Source of the DNA: Alphaproteobacteria bacterium | GTDB taxonomy: Bacteria > Pseudomonadota > Alphaproteobacteria > CAAGCB01 > CAG-977 | NCBI GenBank assembly: GCA_900768185.1 | Contig: CAAGCB010000029.1 | Coordinates: forward strand, 209,793 to 273,792 | Direction: 5' to 3' | Length of the DNA: 64,000 bases | Part shown: positions 49,319 through 59,139 of the stretch, piece after piece | Numbering within the stretch: position 1 is the stretch's first letter | Layout of the letters: every line of letters starts with the position of its first letter | Notes under the pieces: generated by a model | What the model was told of the DNA's origin: nothing | Seen by the model: only the letters and a program-made list of their open reading frames with translations | Database searches by the model: none | Made by a program: the position numbers and the translations under genes

Positions 49319-51046
49319 ATGAGTGGTGATCAGGTTTGGGAACTGTTGGCGTTTTTGGCGGCAGTCGTTATTTTTATCCCTGTTTTTTATCGTTTGAAAG
49401 TCAATCCGCTGTTGGCGTTTATCGTCGCGGGCATCGTTCTGGGTCCCCACATGCTGGGACTGATCAAAGACACGCACGTCACCGAAAATATCGGCGAGCT
49501 CGGTCTGCTGTTTCTGATGTTCACCATCGGACTTGATTTGTCGTTCCACCGGTTCAAGGCGATGCGCCTGTACATCTTCGGTTTCGGGCTGATGCAGCTG
49601 TTGCTGACGGCGGCGGTCATCGGCGGCGCGGCGTTTTTGATGCACAAAACGCTGAACGAATCCATCATCATCGGGTTGGGGCTTGCCATGTCGTCGACGG
49701 CGATCGCCCTGCGTCTGATGCAGGAACGCGGCGAAATACACACCGACGCCGGACGCGCGACGGTCGGCATTCTGCTGATGCAGGATCTGGCGGTGATCCC
49801 CATCATGGTTTTGTTGCCGCGCATGGCGCAGACCAATTCGACCGCCATCGGCAACATGGGACAGGCGTTCACGCAGGCGATCGGCGCGGTCACGCTGATT
49901 ATGGTCATCGGACGCATGGTCGTGAAGCCGCTGTTCAAGATCATCGTTTCCACCAAAAACGCCGAAGCGTTCACCGCGGTCACGTTCTTTACCTTTTTGG
50001 CGACGGCGTGGGCGACGAACGCGGCGGGGCTGTCCATTTCTCTGGGCGCGTTTCTGGCGGGCATGCTGATCGCCGAAACGGATTTCGGTCACGAAGTCGA
50101 AGCCGAAATCGCATCGTTCAGCGGCATGTTGCTGGGGATTTTCTTTCTGTCCGTCGGCATGATGATCGACATTCACTACGCATGGACGCACATTTTGCAG
50201 ATCCTGTTGCTGACCGCGGCGGTCATGATCGCCAAATTCGGCGTTTTGTACGCGATCGAACGCTATATGAAAATCAACAAGGGCGGATCGATCACGTCGT
50301 CCGTCATGATGTGTCAGGCGGGCGAGTTCGGTTTCGTCGTGTTCAATCTGGCGGCGCAGAATTTCCATTTGATGAGCACGCAAACGTCTTCGCTGTTGCA
50401 GGTTGTCATCGCGTTGTCGATGTCGCTGACGCCGTTTGTCAGCTCGTTCGTCCTGAAAGTTCTGGACAAGCGGCGCGCGGCTGAAAACGCGGCGAAAAAC
50501 GAAACCGTCCCCGAAGACATCGCCGACGACGAAGAAAAAGAACTGGAAAACCACGTTCTGCTGATCGGCTACGGTCGCGTGGGACAGGCGGCGGCGCGCA
50601 TGCTGGCGCGCAACGACGTGCCGTTCATCGTGCTGGATACGGACGTGCCGCACATCGAACGCGCCAAGAAGAACAACCGCGACTATATGTTCGGCAACGC
50701 GGGCAACCCCCGCATTCTGGAAGCCGCCAACATCGCCAAAGCCAAAGCCGTCATGATTTGCATCAGCGGTTTGCCGTCGGCGATTCGCGTTTTGCAGGCG
50801 GTACGCGAAATTTCATCGTCAATCCCCGTGTTCATGCGGTGCAACGACGACACGCGCTGGGGCGAACTGGTGCGTCTGGGCGCGACGGGCGTGATTTCCG
50901 AAACGCAGGAATGCGGTATCCGTCTGGCGGCGGCGACGGTTCTTTGTTTGGACGGCGATGAAGACAGACTGCGCGAAACCGCCGCCGTATTGCGTCAGGA
51001 AAACACGGTCAACGCTTCGTTGCCGACGGTCGGCACGGGGGCTTGA
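49319..51046 (+). CDS. CPA2-family monovalent cation:proton antiporter with RCK domain (Kef/YbaL type)
   Basis: 575 residues: about 12 membrane helices (to about residue 385; FTIGLDLSFHRFKAM, AFLAGMLIAETDFGHEVEAEIASF) and a cytoplasmic TrkA-N domain with NAD-binding GYGRVGQAAARML. It exchanges K+ or Na+ for protons across the inner membrane, gated by nucleotides or thiols. The accessory KefF/KefG subunit is not present, favouring the YbaL-like branch. Monocistronic and divergent from ihfB. Confidence 0.88.
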   Translation: MSGDQVWELLAFLAAVVIFIPVFYRLKVNPLLAFIVAGIVLGPHMLGLIKDTHVTENIGELGLLFLMFTIGLDLSFHRFKAMRLYIFGFGLMQLLLTAAVIGGAAFLMHKTLNESIIIGLGLAMSSTAIALRLMQERGEIHTDAGRATVGILLMQDLAVIPIMVLLPRMAQTNSTAIGNMGQAFTQAIGAVTLIMVIGRMVVKPLFKIIVSTKNAEAFTAVTFFTFLATAWATNAAGLSISLGAFLAGMLIAETDFGHEVEAEIASFSGMLLGIFFLSVGMMIDIHYAWTHILQILLLTAAVMIAKFGVLYAIERYMKINKGGSITSSVMMCQAGEFGFVVFNLAAQNFHLMSTQTSSLLQVVIALSMSLTPFVSSFVLKVLDKRRAAENAAKNETVPEDIADDEEKELENHVLLIGYGRVGQAAARMLARNDVPFIVLDTDVPHIERAKKNNRDYMFGNAGNPRILEAANIAKAKAVMICISGLPSAIRVLQAVREISSSIPVFMRCNDDTRWGELVRLGATGVISETQECGIRLAAATVLCLDGDEDRLRETAAVLRQENTVNASLPTVGTGA

Positions 51047-51056
51047 TTCAATCGGA

Positions 51057-51773
51057 TCACAAAACGGGAGCCTGCGGTTTTATCGTGCGCGGATCCAGTT
51101 GCAAAACGTCTTGCAGGGCGGAAATGCGCGCGTGGACGACGGTCAGCCACGGATCTTCGGCAGACAGGGTCTGTTCCAAATACCGCCACAACGCCAGCGC
51201 TTTTCGCGGCTCTTTGTTTTGCAATCGCGCCAACCCCATGAAATAGACGGCTTTCGGATCGTCGGGACGATAGCGCAAAACGTTTTCCAGCGCTTTTTGC
51301 GCTTCACCCGTAATGCGCCCGTTGTTGGCTTGGATAATCGTTTCCGCCAGCGCGTGCCAATTTGAAATGTCTTGCGGAATCCCCCATTCGATCGCGTTGC
51401 GGTATGCCGTCGCGGCTTGATCGTAATATCCCGCGCCGCGATAAGCTTCCGCCAGACGCTGCCAGACGCCGCCGTCATCGGGCGTCGCCGACAGATAGCG
51501 TTCCAGCCGTCTGATTTTCGCCATGCGGGTTGTCTGCGTTTCCGCCTCCAGCGTATCGCGCGCGTTCAGGGGATAATCCGGCATCATTACCCTGCCCTGC
51601 CTGCCGTACAGAACCGGCACCAGAACCGCGAACAGAAAAAACACGAAACCGATATAGAACTTCTTGGCGTTTCCGGCTTTGCCGCGCCCGCGGTTCAGCG
51701 GTAAAATCGGAAAGATGAACAGTGTCAGCGCGCCGATGGTCATCAACAGCAAAGCGGTCAAAAACAGTATCAT
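51057..51773 (-). CDS. ccmI: Cytochrome c biogenesis TPR protein CcmI/CycH-like
   Basis: 238 residues: two N-terminal membrane helices flanking a short cytoplasmic loop (RGRGKAGNAKK), then tetratricopeptide repeats (YRGAGYYDQAATAYRNAIEW; PDDPKAVYFMGLARL). CcmI holds apocytochrome c for the heme ligation complex CcmF-CcmH. It is the last gene of the ccmF-G-H-I minus-strand run, 11 bases after ccmH. Confidence 0.85.
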   Translation of the reverse strand: MILFLTALLLMTIGALTLFIFPILPLNRGRGKAGNAKKFYIGFVFFLFAVLVPVLYGRQGRVMMPDYPLNARDTLEAETQTTRMAKIRRLERYLSATPDDGGVWQRLAEAYRGAGYYDQAATAYRNAIEWGIPQDISNWHALAETIIQANNGRITGEAQKALENVLRYRPDDPKAVYFMGLARLQNKEPRKALALWRYLEQTLSAEDPWLTVVHARISALQDVLQLDPRTIKPQAPVL

Positions 51774-51784
51774 GGCTTTTTTCC

Positions 51785-52180
51785 TCAGGCTTGAAAATTT
51801 TTGGAACGCCGCCTGATGTAAAACGCCATCGCGGCAAGACAGACGACGAACGACGCGACAACAAACAGCCGTTCGTTTTCGGCGTTCGGGACGGGCGAAT
51901 CCTCCAGCGAAATCATGTCGCCGTACTGCGCCAGCAACAACCGGACAACCATGTCTTGCGTTTTTCCGTCGGTCAAATGTTTGCGGATAAACAGACGCAT
52001 ATCCGCCGCGGTTTCATCGCCCGCCGCTTCGATATTTTCGTCGGAACAGACCAGACAGCGCAAACGATCGGCGATTTCCAACGCCTCGGTTTCGACCGAC
52101 GCGGCGTCGTTTTCTTCGGCAAGCGCGGACGCGCCGAACAAAATCAGCACGGGGAAAAGGATTTTAAAAAGCTTTTTCAT
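51785..52180 (-). CDS. ccmH: Cytochrome c maturation protein CcmH
   Basis: 131 residues: signal peptide, LRCLVC (Cys42 and Cys45) in the CcmH motif LRCxxCxxxxI, and a C-terminal membrane anchor (VVASFVVCLAAMAFYIRRR). It reduces the apocytochrome CXXCH thiols with CcmG. It lacks the TPR domain fused in E. coli CcmH, which is supplied by the separate ccmI. The start overlaps ccmG by 17 bases. Confidence 0.92.
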   Translation of the reverse strand: MKKLFKILFPVLILFGASALAEENDAASVETEALEIADRLRCLVCSDENIEAAGDETAADMRLFIRKHLTDGKTQDMVVRLLLAQYGDMISLEDSPVPNAENERLFVVASFVVCLAAMAFYIRRRSKNFQA

Positions 52181-52706
52181 CTTTCAAACTCCGAAGCAAA
52201 GGCAAAATCGCCCGCATATACAATTCTTCGGTCATCGCGCCGTTGATCTTGGCGACGACATCGTGTTTCGCGTCCAGAATAAAAGTGGTCGGCAAACGGA
52301 CGGCGCCCGTTTTTTGCGACCAGACGTTGTCGTCGTCCAGCCCGACGACGCGATAGGGCGTCCCGTTCTTTTTAAACAGCCTTTCCAACCGTTCGGGTTT
52401 GTCGCGCACGGCGATTCCGACGAACGGAACGTCTTTCCGCTTTGCCAGTTTGACAATAACGGGCAGTTCCGCCTGACAGGAACGGCACCACGACGCGAAA
52501 AAAAACAACAGCGACGGTTCATCGGGCAGACTTTGCGCCGTCAGCTTCTCCTCTCCGCCGTTCCAAACGGGCAAAGCGTCGTCGGGCAACCGAAAATCCC
52601 GCGCGACGATAGCGTCCGTCCCCGCGTAATCCAGCCGGACGGTATAAAGGAAAGAGTTGAAAACCATTGTCGCCGCGAACAGAACGACCAAACCGTACCA
52701 TTTCAT
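52164..52706 (-). CDS. ccmG: Thiol:disulfide interchange protein CcmG/DsbE
   Basis: 180 residues: N-terminal membrane anchor and a periplasmic thioredoxin fold with WCRSC (Cys74, Cys77) and the cis-Pro loop LPTTFIL. The usual CcmG active site is WCxxC preceded by FFASWC, seen here. It passes electrons from CcdA/DsbD to CcmH or apocytochrome. It starts one base after the ccmF stop. Confidence 0.9.
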   Translation of the reverse strand: MKWYGLVVLFAATMVFNSFLYTVRLDYAGTDAIVARDFRLPDDALPVWNGGEEKLTAQSLPDEPSLLFFFASWCRSCQAELPVIVKLAKRKDVPFVGIAVRDKPERLERLFKKNGTPYRVVGLDDDNVWSQKTGAVRLPTTFILDAKHDVVAKINGAMTEELYMRAILPLLRSLKDEKAF

Positions 52707-52707
52707 T

Positions 52708-54609
52708 TCACACGTCCATTTTCATTGAAAACGCCAGCCAAAGCAACCCCGCGCAAACCAGAAACAAGCCCGTTCCGGCATGCCCCAGAGACGGATAAAG
52801 ATACGCGCGGACGGCGATTTCGTCTTCGCGCGTCTGCCTGACGTGCCGGAAAAGAACGTCCGCCGTTTTCGCATTGATCAACTTGATATCCAGCCGCCCG
52901 TTTTTGCCTTGAAAGACCGTTTTTCCCGACAGAACTTTCGCCCCGTCTTCGGCGGCGGAGCAGTCGAACCGGTACACGGGCGTCGCCGCCGCTTTTCCCG
53001 ACAGCGTTTCGACGCGACAGGGGGGGACGACCGCCCCGCTCCAATCCGTTTGAACGAAAGCGTCGTCCGCGACGATCGCATTCAGCCGCGCGTCAGTATA
53101 AGATACGGAAAACACGACCAGTCCGGCGGCGATCAAAGCAGTCCCGATCGCTTGCGCCGGCATTCGCCGCAACGCGCGCGCCAAATCGCCGAAACCGGTG
53201 GGAAAATAAAGCGGATAAAAAGTCAACAAAACATTTGCCGACAAGACGGCGGGCAAAGCGCAGACCGCGATCCGACCGCCGTTGTCAACGCCTGCCGACA
53301 GCCACGCCGCGCCGCAAACGACGATTCCCCAAAACAGGGCGTCCGATTTAAAATCGGCTTTCGCCCAGCCTTTCACCAACGATCGGCGTTTGAACGCGAC
53401 AAAGAAAAGCACGGCGAAAAGCGCGACGGAAACCGACAGCACCCTGTCGAACAAAGCGGGCAGCAACCGCAACGGCAAATCGGGCATGAACATAAACAGC
53501 GTCGGCAACAGCGACAAACCGCCGACGCCGATCCCCGCCGCCAGCAAAACGGCGATCGCCAGTCCCGCGAAGCTTTCGCGCGACAAAATGTGAAAATCGT
53601 TTTCCGGCGCGGTCTTTTTCATCAAAACCGTACACAAAAACATCAAAAAACTGACGACGCACGCCGTCGCGCACAACGCCGTGACGGGATTGGGGAAATA
53701 GACTTCGTCCGCAGTCATCGCGAACAGCTTGTATTCCGCGGCAAAAAAAGCGGCGGTCAAAAACGTCAGCCCGCAAAACGAAAAAACGACGACCCAACGC
53801 GTAAAAACATGCGAAAAGCGGCAAAAATAAAGCGCGATCGCCTGCCCCGCCGCCAGCATTAAAACGGCGATCAACAAGGAATTTTCCGGCGTCCACTGCC
53901 ACAACGCGCCGTTTTCAGCCGTCGTAAATCCCGTCAGCGCGCGCGACCCGACAGCCGCCGCAACGCATGCCAACGCCGTCAAAACGTTTCGCAAAACGGG
54001 CGCGGCGAACCGATCGGGCTTGGCGGACAGACAGACCGTTTTAACAAAAGACACCGCAAAAACCGCATAAGCCGCAAACAGCATTAAAAACTCCAGCGTT
54101 TTATGAGGCGGACGCCAAGCGGGATTGAAACCGACGCCTTCGAACGGGGGTTCTTCTATACGGGCGAACGGATCGGCGGTCGCCAACATCACCGCCGTCA
54201 GGAAAAAGACCAGACACGCGCCCCCAAACAAATACGCGCCGCGTTCGCGATACGTCGCCAAATCGCGTTTGGAATACCCCCAAACGACCGCCCACGCCAG
54301 CACGGTCGCAAACGTGAAGAAAAAACCTTCGCGCGAAGACAGAAACGCGGGCAAAGCGTAAAGAGCGCCGCTTTGGGAATCAAAAGTTTCAAACACGACC
54401 GCCAGCGAAAAATCGTGCGCCGCGTATCCCCGCATCAACACGGCGAAAGCGAATGTCAGCAACCCCGCCGTAAAGCACGCCCCTCGAACCCCCAGCCGAA
54501 TGGCGACCGCGCCCGCGTTCGTCCACAGCGTCCACGCCAGAACGCCCGCCTGCAATCCCATGGCGGTGACGGCGAAAATCAGCGTGTAATGAGCCAATTC
54601 GTTTAACAT
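52708..54609 (-). CDS. ccmF: Highly divergent CcmF-like heme lyase subunit
   Basis: 633 residues with about 14 hydrophobic segments; start MLNELAHYTLIFA at 54609 matches CcmF N-termini (NELGHFAL). The position ahead of ccmG-H-I supports CcmF, the membrane subunit that attaches heme to apocytochrome c. Key blocks are eroded: the Trp-rich WWD motif (usually WGGWWFWDPVEN) reads ALWQWTPEN, and the HPPxLY region reads RPPHKTLE. It is either a fast-evolving functional lyase or has an altered heme site. Confidence 0.78.
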   Translation of the reverse strand: MLNELAHYTLIFAVTAMGLQAGVLAWTLWTNAGAVAIRLGVRGACFTAGLLTFAFAVLMRGYAAHDFSLAVVFETFDSQSGALYALPAFLSSREGFFFTFATVLAWAVVWGYSKRDLATYRERGAYLFGGACLVFFLTAVMLATADPFARIEEPPFEGVGFNPAWRPPHKTLEFLMLFAAYAVFAVSFVKTVCLSAKPDRFAAPVLRNVLTALACVAAAVGSRALTGFTTAENGALWQWTPENSLLIAVLMLAAGQAIALYFCRFSHVFTRWVVVFSFCGLTFLTAAFFAAEYKLFAMTADEVYFPNPVTALCATACVVSFLMFLCTVLMKKTAPENDFHILSRESFAGLAIAVLLAAGIGVGGLSLLPTLFMFMPDLPLRLLPALFDRVLSVSVALFAVLFFVAFKRRSLVKGWAKADFKSDALFWGIVVCGAAWLSAGVDNGGRIAVCALPAVLSANVLLTFYPLYFPTGFGDLARALRRMPAQAIGTALIAAGLVVFSVSYTDARLNAIVADDAFVQTDWSGAVVPPCRVETLSGKAAATPVYRFDCSAAEDGAKVLSGKTVFQGKNGRLDIKLINAKTADVLFRHVRQTREDEIAVRAYLYPSLGHAGTGLFLVCAGLLWLAFSMKMDV

Positions 54610-54752
54610 TATGTCCGCCTTTACACTTTTCAAAGCATTTCGGTCAGGTTAGAAAACTATCGGCGTTTTTGCAAGAATCAAAAAACGACTTTTCTTTTTT
54701 TCACCCCTGTGATAGTATCGAAAATCAAAAAGTTTGACAGGGAAAACTTTTC

Positions 54753-55004
54753 ATGCGAAACGATTTGGACAACGCGCGCGACTTTACCCGATTGAAAGCG
54801 GGGGACAAAGCCGTCGTCGTCGGATTTTTGCACGGCGACGAAACGTACCGCAAAAAATTGCTGGCGATGGGCGTCACCCCCGGAACACCGTTCGAAGTGG
54901 TGCGCGTCGCCCCGTTCGGCGATCCCGTCGAAATTCTGATCCGCGGCTATCTGGTTTCTTTGCGCCGCGAGGAAGCCGCCCTGATTTCCGTGACGGGAAT
55001 TTGA
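54753..55004 (+). CDS. feoA: Ferrous iron transport accessory protein FeoA
   Basis: 83-residue SH3-like protein with LKAGDKAVVVGF, KLLAMGVTPGTPFEVVRVAPFGDPVEI and a GYLVSLRREEA tail, matching FeoA. It interacts with FeoB in Fe2+ uptake. feoB starts 24 bases downstream and feoC closes the operon. Confidence 0.95.
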   Translation: MRNDLDNARDFTRLKAGDKAVVVGFLHGDETYRKKLLAMGVTPGTPFEVVRVAPFGDPVEILIRGYLVSLRREEAALISVTGI

Positions 55005-55028
55005 TTTGTTTTTAAAGGCTGAAAAACG

Positions 55029-57164
55029 ATGGCTTTGCAAAAGACCGTGGCTTTAATCGGCAATCCGAACTGCGGAAAAACAACTATTTTCAACGCTCTG
55101 ACGGGGGCGCACCAATATGTCGGCAACTGGCCCGGCGTGACCGTCGAACGCAAATCGGGATATTTTGAAACCGACGGCGTCAAAGTCGAAGTCGTCGATC
55201 TGCCGGGGGTTTATTCCCTCAGCGTCGTGTCGTCGGCGTCGCAGGACGAACGCGTCACGCGCGACTATCTGCTGTTTCACAAACCCGATCTGGTCGTGAA
55301 CATTCTGGACGCGTCCAATCTGGAACGCAACCTGTACATGACGGTACAGCTGTTTGAAATGCACCTGCCCGTTTTGCTGGTTTTAAACATGATGGACACC
55401 GCGGCGGCGATGAAAGTCAAGGTCGACGTCCTGGCTTTGGCGCATTTGTTCAACGTTCCCGTGGTGCCGATGGTCGCGTCGAAAACCAAAGGCATCGCCG
55501 AACTGAAAAAGCAAATCGTCCGCGCCGACATCAAAATCGATAACGATTTCGCCGTTTCGTATTGCCCGCATATCGAATCCGGCGTGGCGGAAATGATGCC
55601 GTTCGTTCAAAAAACGGCTGACGAATGCGGCTGGTCAGCGCGCTGGCTGGCGGTTCACCTGCTGGACGGCGACACGGACAAGCGTCTGTTCGGAACACCC
55701 GAAAACAAAGTCGAAATCGAAAAAATCCGCGACGCTTTCCCCGATAAATACGGCGAAGACGCCGACACCATGATTGCGGACGGCAGATACGGTTTCATCA
55801 CGGAAATATCAAAAAAACTGATTACACGCTCCGATCGCCTGTCCAAAACGGCGACGGAACTGATCGACCGCGTCGCTTTGGGCAAATACACGGGCGTTCC
55901 TTTGTTCTTTTTCGTAATGTACCTGATGTTTTTATGGACGATTACGCTGGGCAACATGCTGATTGATCCGATTTCGACGTTCGGCGACGAATATCTGGTC
56001 GCGGGCAGCGCGGCGCGACTGTCAGCGATGAACGCTCCCGAATGGTTGATTCTGTTACTGTCCGAAGGCGTCGGACGCGGCGTCAGCACGGTTGCGACGT
56101 TTATTCCGCCGATCGGTTTTTTGTTTTTGTTCCTTTCCGCGCTGGAAGATTCGGGCTATATGGCGCGCGGAGCGTTCGTCATGGATCGCCTGATGCGCGG
56201 TTTCAACCTGCCCGGAACGGCGTTCGTGCCGATGATCGTCGCATTCGGCTGCACGGTTCCCGCCGTGATGGGGACGCGCATTCTGGCGTCAAAGCGCGAC
56301 CGTCTGATTACGCTGATGATGGTGCCGTTCATGTCGTGCGGCGCGCGTCTGCCCGTGTACGCGCTGTTCGCCACCGCCTTTTTCCCCGAAAACGGAGCCA
56401 ACGTCGTTTTCGGACTGTACCTGATCGGCGTTTTTATGGCGATCTGCACGGGGCTGCTGTTCAAAAGCACGCTGTTCAAAGGAAAGCCCGTCCCCCTGAT
56501 TTTGGAAATGCCGCCGTATCATTTGCCGACGTTAAAAAACATGGCTGTGCGGACATGGGACAGACTGCACGGTTTCATCGTGCGCGCGGGCGTTTTAATC
56601 GTGCCGTTGGTAATTGTTCTGAATCTGCTGAACGCCGTTGATTTTCAGGGCGATTTCATTCCCGACCAACCGCAAAGCTCCGTTCTTTCCGCAATCGGCA
56701 AAGTTTTCACGCCGCTGTTCGCGCCGCTGGGCATATCGGCGAACAACTGGGCGGCAACGGTCGGACTGTTCACGGGGCTGATGGCGAAAGAAGCCGTCAT
56801 CGGCACGCTGGACGCGCTGTACGCGTCCGTCGCGGCGGGAGCAACGGCGGTTGACCGTCTGGCGGTTCTGTTTGACGGGCAAATCGGGGCGTTTGCCTAT
56901 CTTCTGTTCATTCTGCTGTACACGCCCTGCACATCGGCGTTGGGCGCGATTGCCAAGGAATTCAGTCTGCGCTGGGCGGCGTTCGTCGCCGTTTGGACGG
57001 CGGGACAGGCTTATTTGCTGTCGACGCTGTTCTATCAATGCGCTACAATGAACAGACACGCGGCGCAATCCCTGACATGGATTGCCGGAATTGCCTGCGC
57101 GGAACTGCTGATTTACACAGCCTTGCGTTTTGCGGGCAAGAGAGGCGACTATGATTCTGTCTGA
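55029..57164 (+). CDS. feoB: Ferrous iron transporter FeoB
   Basis: 711 residues. The N-terminal G protein has GNPNCGKTT (11-19), a G3 DLPGVYSL and G4-like NMMD; the membrane region has the two Gate motifs around GYMARGAFVMDRLMRGFNLPG and the GCTVPAVMGTR segment. It imports Fe2+ across the inner membrane, especially in low oxygen. The last 14 bases overlap feoC. Confidence 0.97.
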   Translation: MALQKTVALIGNPNCGKTTIFNALTGAHQYVGNWPGVTVERKSGYFETDGVKVEVVDLPGVYSLSVVSSASQDERVTRDYLLFHKPDLVVNILDASNLERNLYMTVQLFEMHLPVLLVLNMMDTAAAMKVKVDVLALAHLFNVPVVPMVASKTKGIAELKKQIVRADIKIDNDFAVSYCPHIESGVAEMMPFVQKTADECGWSARWLAVHLLDGDTDKRLFGTPENKVEIEKIRDAFPDKYGEDADTMIADGRYGFITEISKKLITRSDRLSKTATELIDRVALGKYTGVPLFFFVMYLMFLWTITLGNMLIDPISTFGDEYLVAGSAARLSAMNAPEWLILLLSEGVGRGVSTVATFIPPIGFLFLFLSALEDSGYMARGAFVMDRLMRGFNLPGTAFVPMIVAFGCTVPAVMGTRILASKRDRLITLMMVPFMSCGARLPVYALFATAFFPENGANVVFGLYLIGVFMAICTGLLFKSTLFKGKPVPLILEMPPYHLPTLKNMAVRTWDRLHGFIVRAGVLIVPLVIVLNLLNAVDFQGDFIPDQPQSSVLSAIGKVFTPLFAPLGISANNWAATVGLFTGLMAKEAVIGTLDALYASVAAGATAVDRLAVLFDGQIGAFAYLLFILLYTPCTSALGAIAKEFSLRWAAFVAVWTAGQAYLLSTLFYQCATMNRHAAQSLTWIAGIACAELLIYTALRFAGKRGDYDSV

Positions 57165-57393
57165 TGTCAGGGATTATTTGCAAAAACAAGGACAGGCGTC
57201 GTTAAAGGACATTTGCGTCAAGTTCGACACGCCCGAATCCGCGATGGAGGAAATGCTGGCGCATTGGGAACGCAAAGGCAGGATCCGCCGCATGGACAGC
57301 GCGTCATGCGGCAACCCGTGCGGGCAGAAATGCGCGGATTGTCCCGTTCAATGCCGAATGATTTATCAATGGATCGACACGCCGTCGGACTGA
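57151..57393 (+). CDS. feoC: FeoC-like cysteine-rich transcriptional regulator
   Basis: 80 residues: winged-helix start (MILSDVRDYLQKQGQASLKDICVKF) and a C-terminal cluster of five Cys (CGNPCGQKCADCPVQC) likely to hold an iron-sulfur cluster. FeoC proteins stabilise or regulate FeoB. The ATG at 57151 is the family start and overlaps feoB, so the three feo genes are one unit. Confidence 0.87.
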   Translation: MILSDVRDYLQKQGQASLKDICVKFDTPESAMEEMLAHWERKGRIRRMDSASCGNPCGQKCADCPVQCRMIYQWIDTPSD

Positions 57394-57494
57394 GGTTTGA
57401 CGGGCGGGGCTGAACATGTGCGGCGGGGTCAAGCGGATTGCTTCAGCCTTGACGGGCTTCGCAATTCTTTTTTTTAACTTTGATCGGCACGGAA

Positions 57495-59000
57495 TCAATA
57501 GGTTTGCGTCGACGACATGATCGTGTAGCCGTTGCCGCCTTCCGCCAGTCCGTTCGCAAAAGCGAACGCCGTCGGTTTGCAGGAATAGACGCGGTACAGG
57601 ACTTCGCCCTGTTCGACAGTGTCCCCGACCTTTTTCATCAAATCGATTCCCGCGCCCTTGTCCGCGGGGGCGCCCGCCACCATCGCGATGCGGTTCAACC
57701 GCTGTCCGTCGATTTCGGCGACGACGCCGGAACTTTGCGCCGTCACGTCGCGCGTCAGCTGCCCCAGCGGCGGCGGCGTCAATTTGCCCTGCGCGTGGAC
57801 GATTTGACTCATGACCTCCAGCGCGCGCCCCGAATCAAGGATTTCGCGCGCCTGATAATACCCTTGTCCGCCGCGCATCTGCGGATCAAATTCCAGCACC
57901 TTGCCCGCCATAAACAGCGCTTTTTCACGCAAATCCTGCGGCGCGTCATCGCGACAGCGCAGAACTTTCATCACGTCGCGCGCCTCCAAAACGGGACCGA
58001 TGCCGTTGCCGACGGGTTCGGAACCGTCCGTCACGATCACGTCGATTTTCATCGACAGCATGTCGCCGACGTATTCAAACAGCTTGCGCAGGCTCATCGC
58101 TTCGCTCATCGTTCGGATTTTCGCCGTTTTCCCGACGGGAATATCCACCAGCAGATGCGTGATGCCCATCGCGATTTTGCCCGAAACAATCGACGCGACG
58201 ATCTGTTGCGGCGTACTGATGCCCAAAGCGCGTTCCAAGCTCATCAGTAAATCTTCGGTCGCCGACATCGCCAATCGCTGCCCGTCCTGAACCATGCAAC
58301 CGCCGACCTCGTTCACGACGCGAGCGGTATCCTCCTCCCCCAATTCGACATCGGCAAGCACCTCCATCGCGTCGGCGGCACCCGAACACGATGTCACGCC
58401 GCGCGTCATCGTGCCGGGCATGCACAATCCGTAAGCGATCGCGATCGGCGCGACGATCATCGTCGTGCGATTGGCGGGGATTCCCCCGACGCAATGTTCG
58501 TCCACCACCAGATTGATGCCCCAGTCGACGGGACGGCGGTGTTCGATCAGCGCCTCGGTCATGGACAGAACCTCTTGCGGCGACATAAAGCTGGCGTTCG
58601 ACACCAGAAAAGCCGCCAGTTCGATCGGCGTGTAGCGGTACGCCGCCAAATCAGAAATAATGCTTTGATATTCTTTCGCGCTGAGAATGCCGCCGTTGAT
58701 TTTACGGCGCACGGAATCGATGCTGGCGGGCGGCGGCGCGGGGGATATGGCGACTTCCGCCCCCTCCGCCAAATTCAAAAGGGCGAACGCCTGATCCGTC
58801 AACCCGATTTCGTCGGGACGCACCAGCGTATCGTCGTCGCACATGTACACGCTGACGAACAAAGGCTGCATGCCGCCGTGGATTTCGATACGGTCGGACG
58901 CCATGCCCGCGTCTTCGGTCTGGATTTCGGGACACTTCCGGTTCAGGAAAACGATGTTTTCCTTGCCCGTGTCAACCGACAGATGTTTTACGAACAGCAT
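57495..59000 (-). CDS. Thymidine phosphorylase family protein (archaeal AMP phosphorylase-like)
   Basis: 501 residues. It has the N-terminal extension (about 90 residues) that marks the archaeal AMP phosphorylase/putative thymidine phosphorylase group, then the phosphorylase core with DEHCVGGIPANRTTMIVAP (KHSVGG equivalent), SCSGAADAMEVLADVEL and the C-terminal GAPADKGAGIDLMKKVGD domain. Known members phosphorolyse AMP or thymidine to a pentose phosphate and free base. No RuBisCO, ribose-1,5-bisphosphate isomerase or deo genes are near, so the substrate is open. Confidence 0.82.
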   Translation of the reverse strand: MLFVKHLSVDTGKENIVFLNRKCPEIQTEDAGMASDRIEIHGGMQPLFVSVYMCDDDTLVRPDEIGLTDQAFALLNLAEGAEVAISPAPPPASIDSVRRKINGGILSAKEYQSIISDLAAYRYTPIELAAFLVSNASFMSPQEVLSMTEALIEHRRPVDWGINLVVDEHCVGGIPANRTTMIVAPIAIAYGLCMPGTMTRGVTSCSGAADAMEVLADVELGEEDTARVVNEVGGCMVQDGQRLAMSATEDLLMSLERALGISTPQQIVASIVSGKIAMGITHLLVDIPVGKTAKIRTMSEAMSLRKLFEYVGDMLSMKIDVIVTDGSEPVGNGIGPVLEARDVMKVLRCRDDAPQDLREKALFMAGKVLEFDPQMRGGQGYYQAREILDSGRALEVMSQIVHAQGKLTPPPLGQLTRDVTAQSSGVVAEIDGQRLNRIAMVAGAPADKGAGIDLMKKVGDTVEQGEVLYRVYSCKPTAFAFANGLAEGGNGYTIMSSTQTY

Positions 59001-59139
59001 GACGCCCCTTTGACAAAAAACTTCACGCTTTCACTGTAACAGCCCGCCCCTTTGATTGCCAGATTTTTTTACGGCGGAAAGCGGCGTCTTGCAAAGAAAG
59101 CTCTTTTCCTTTATCCTTTTGGAAAAAAAAGGATATTCA

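Noticed and set aside
49304..50653. 449-codon minus-strand open frame opposite the Kef-type antiporter
   Set aside because: Arg/Asp/His/Gln-rich shadow without motifs.
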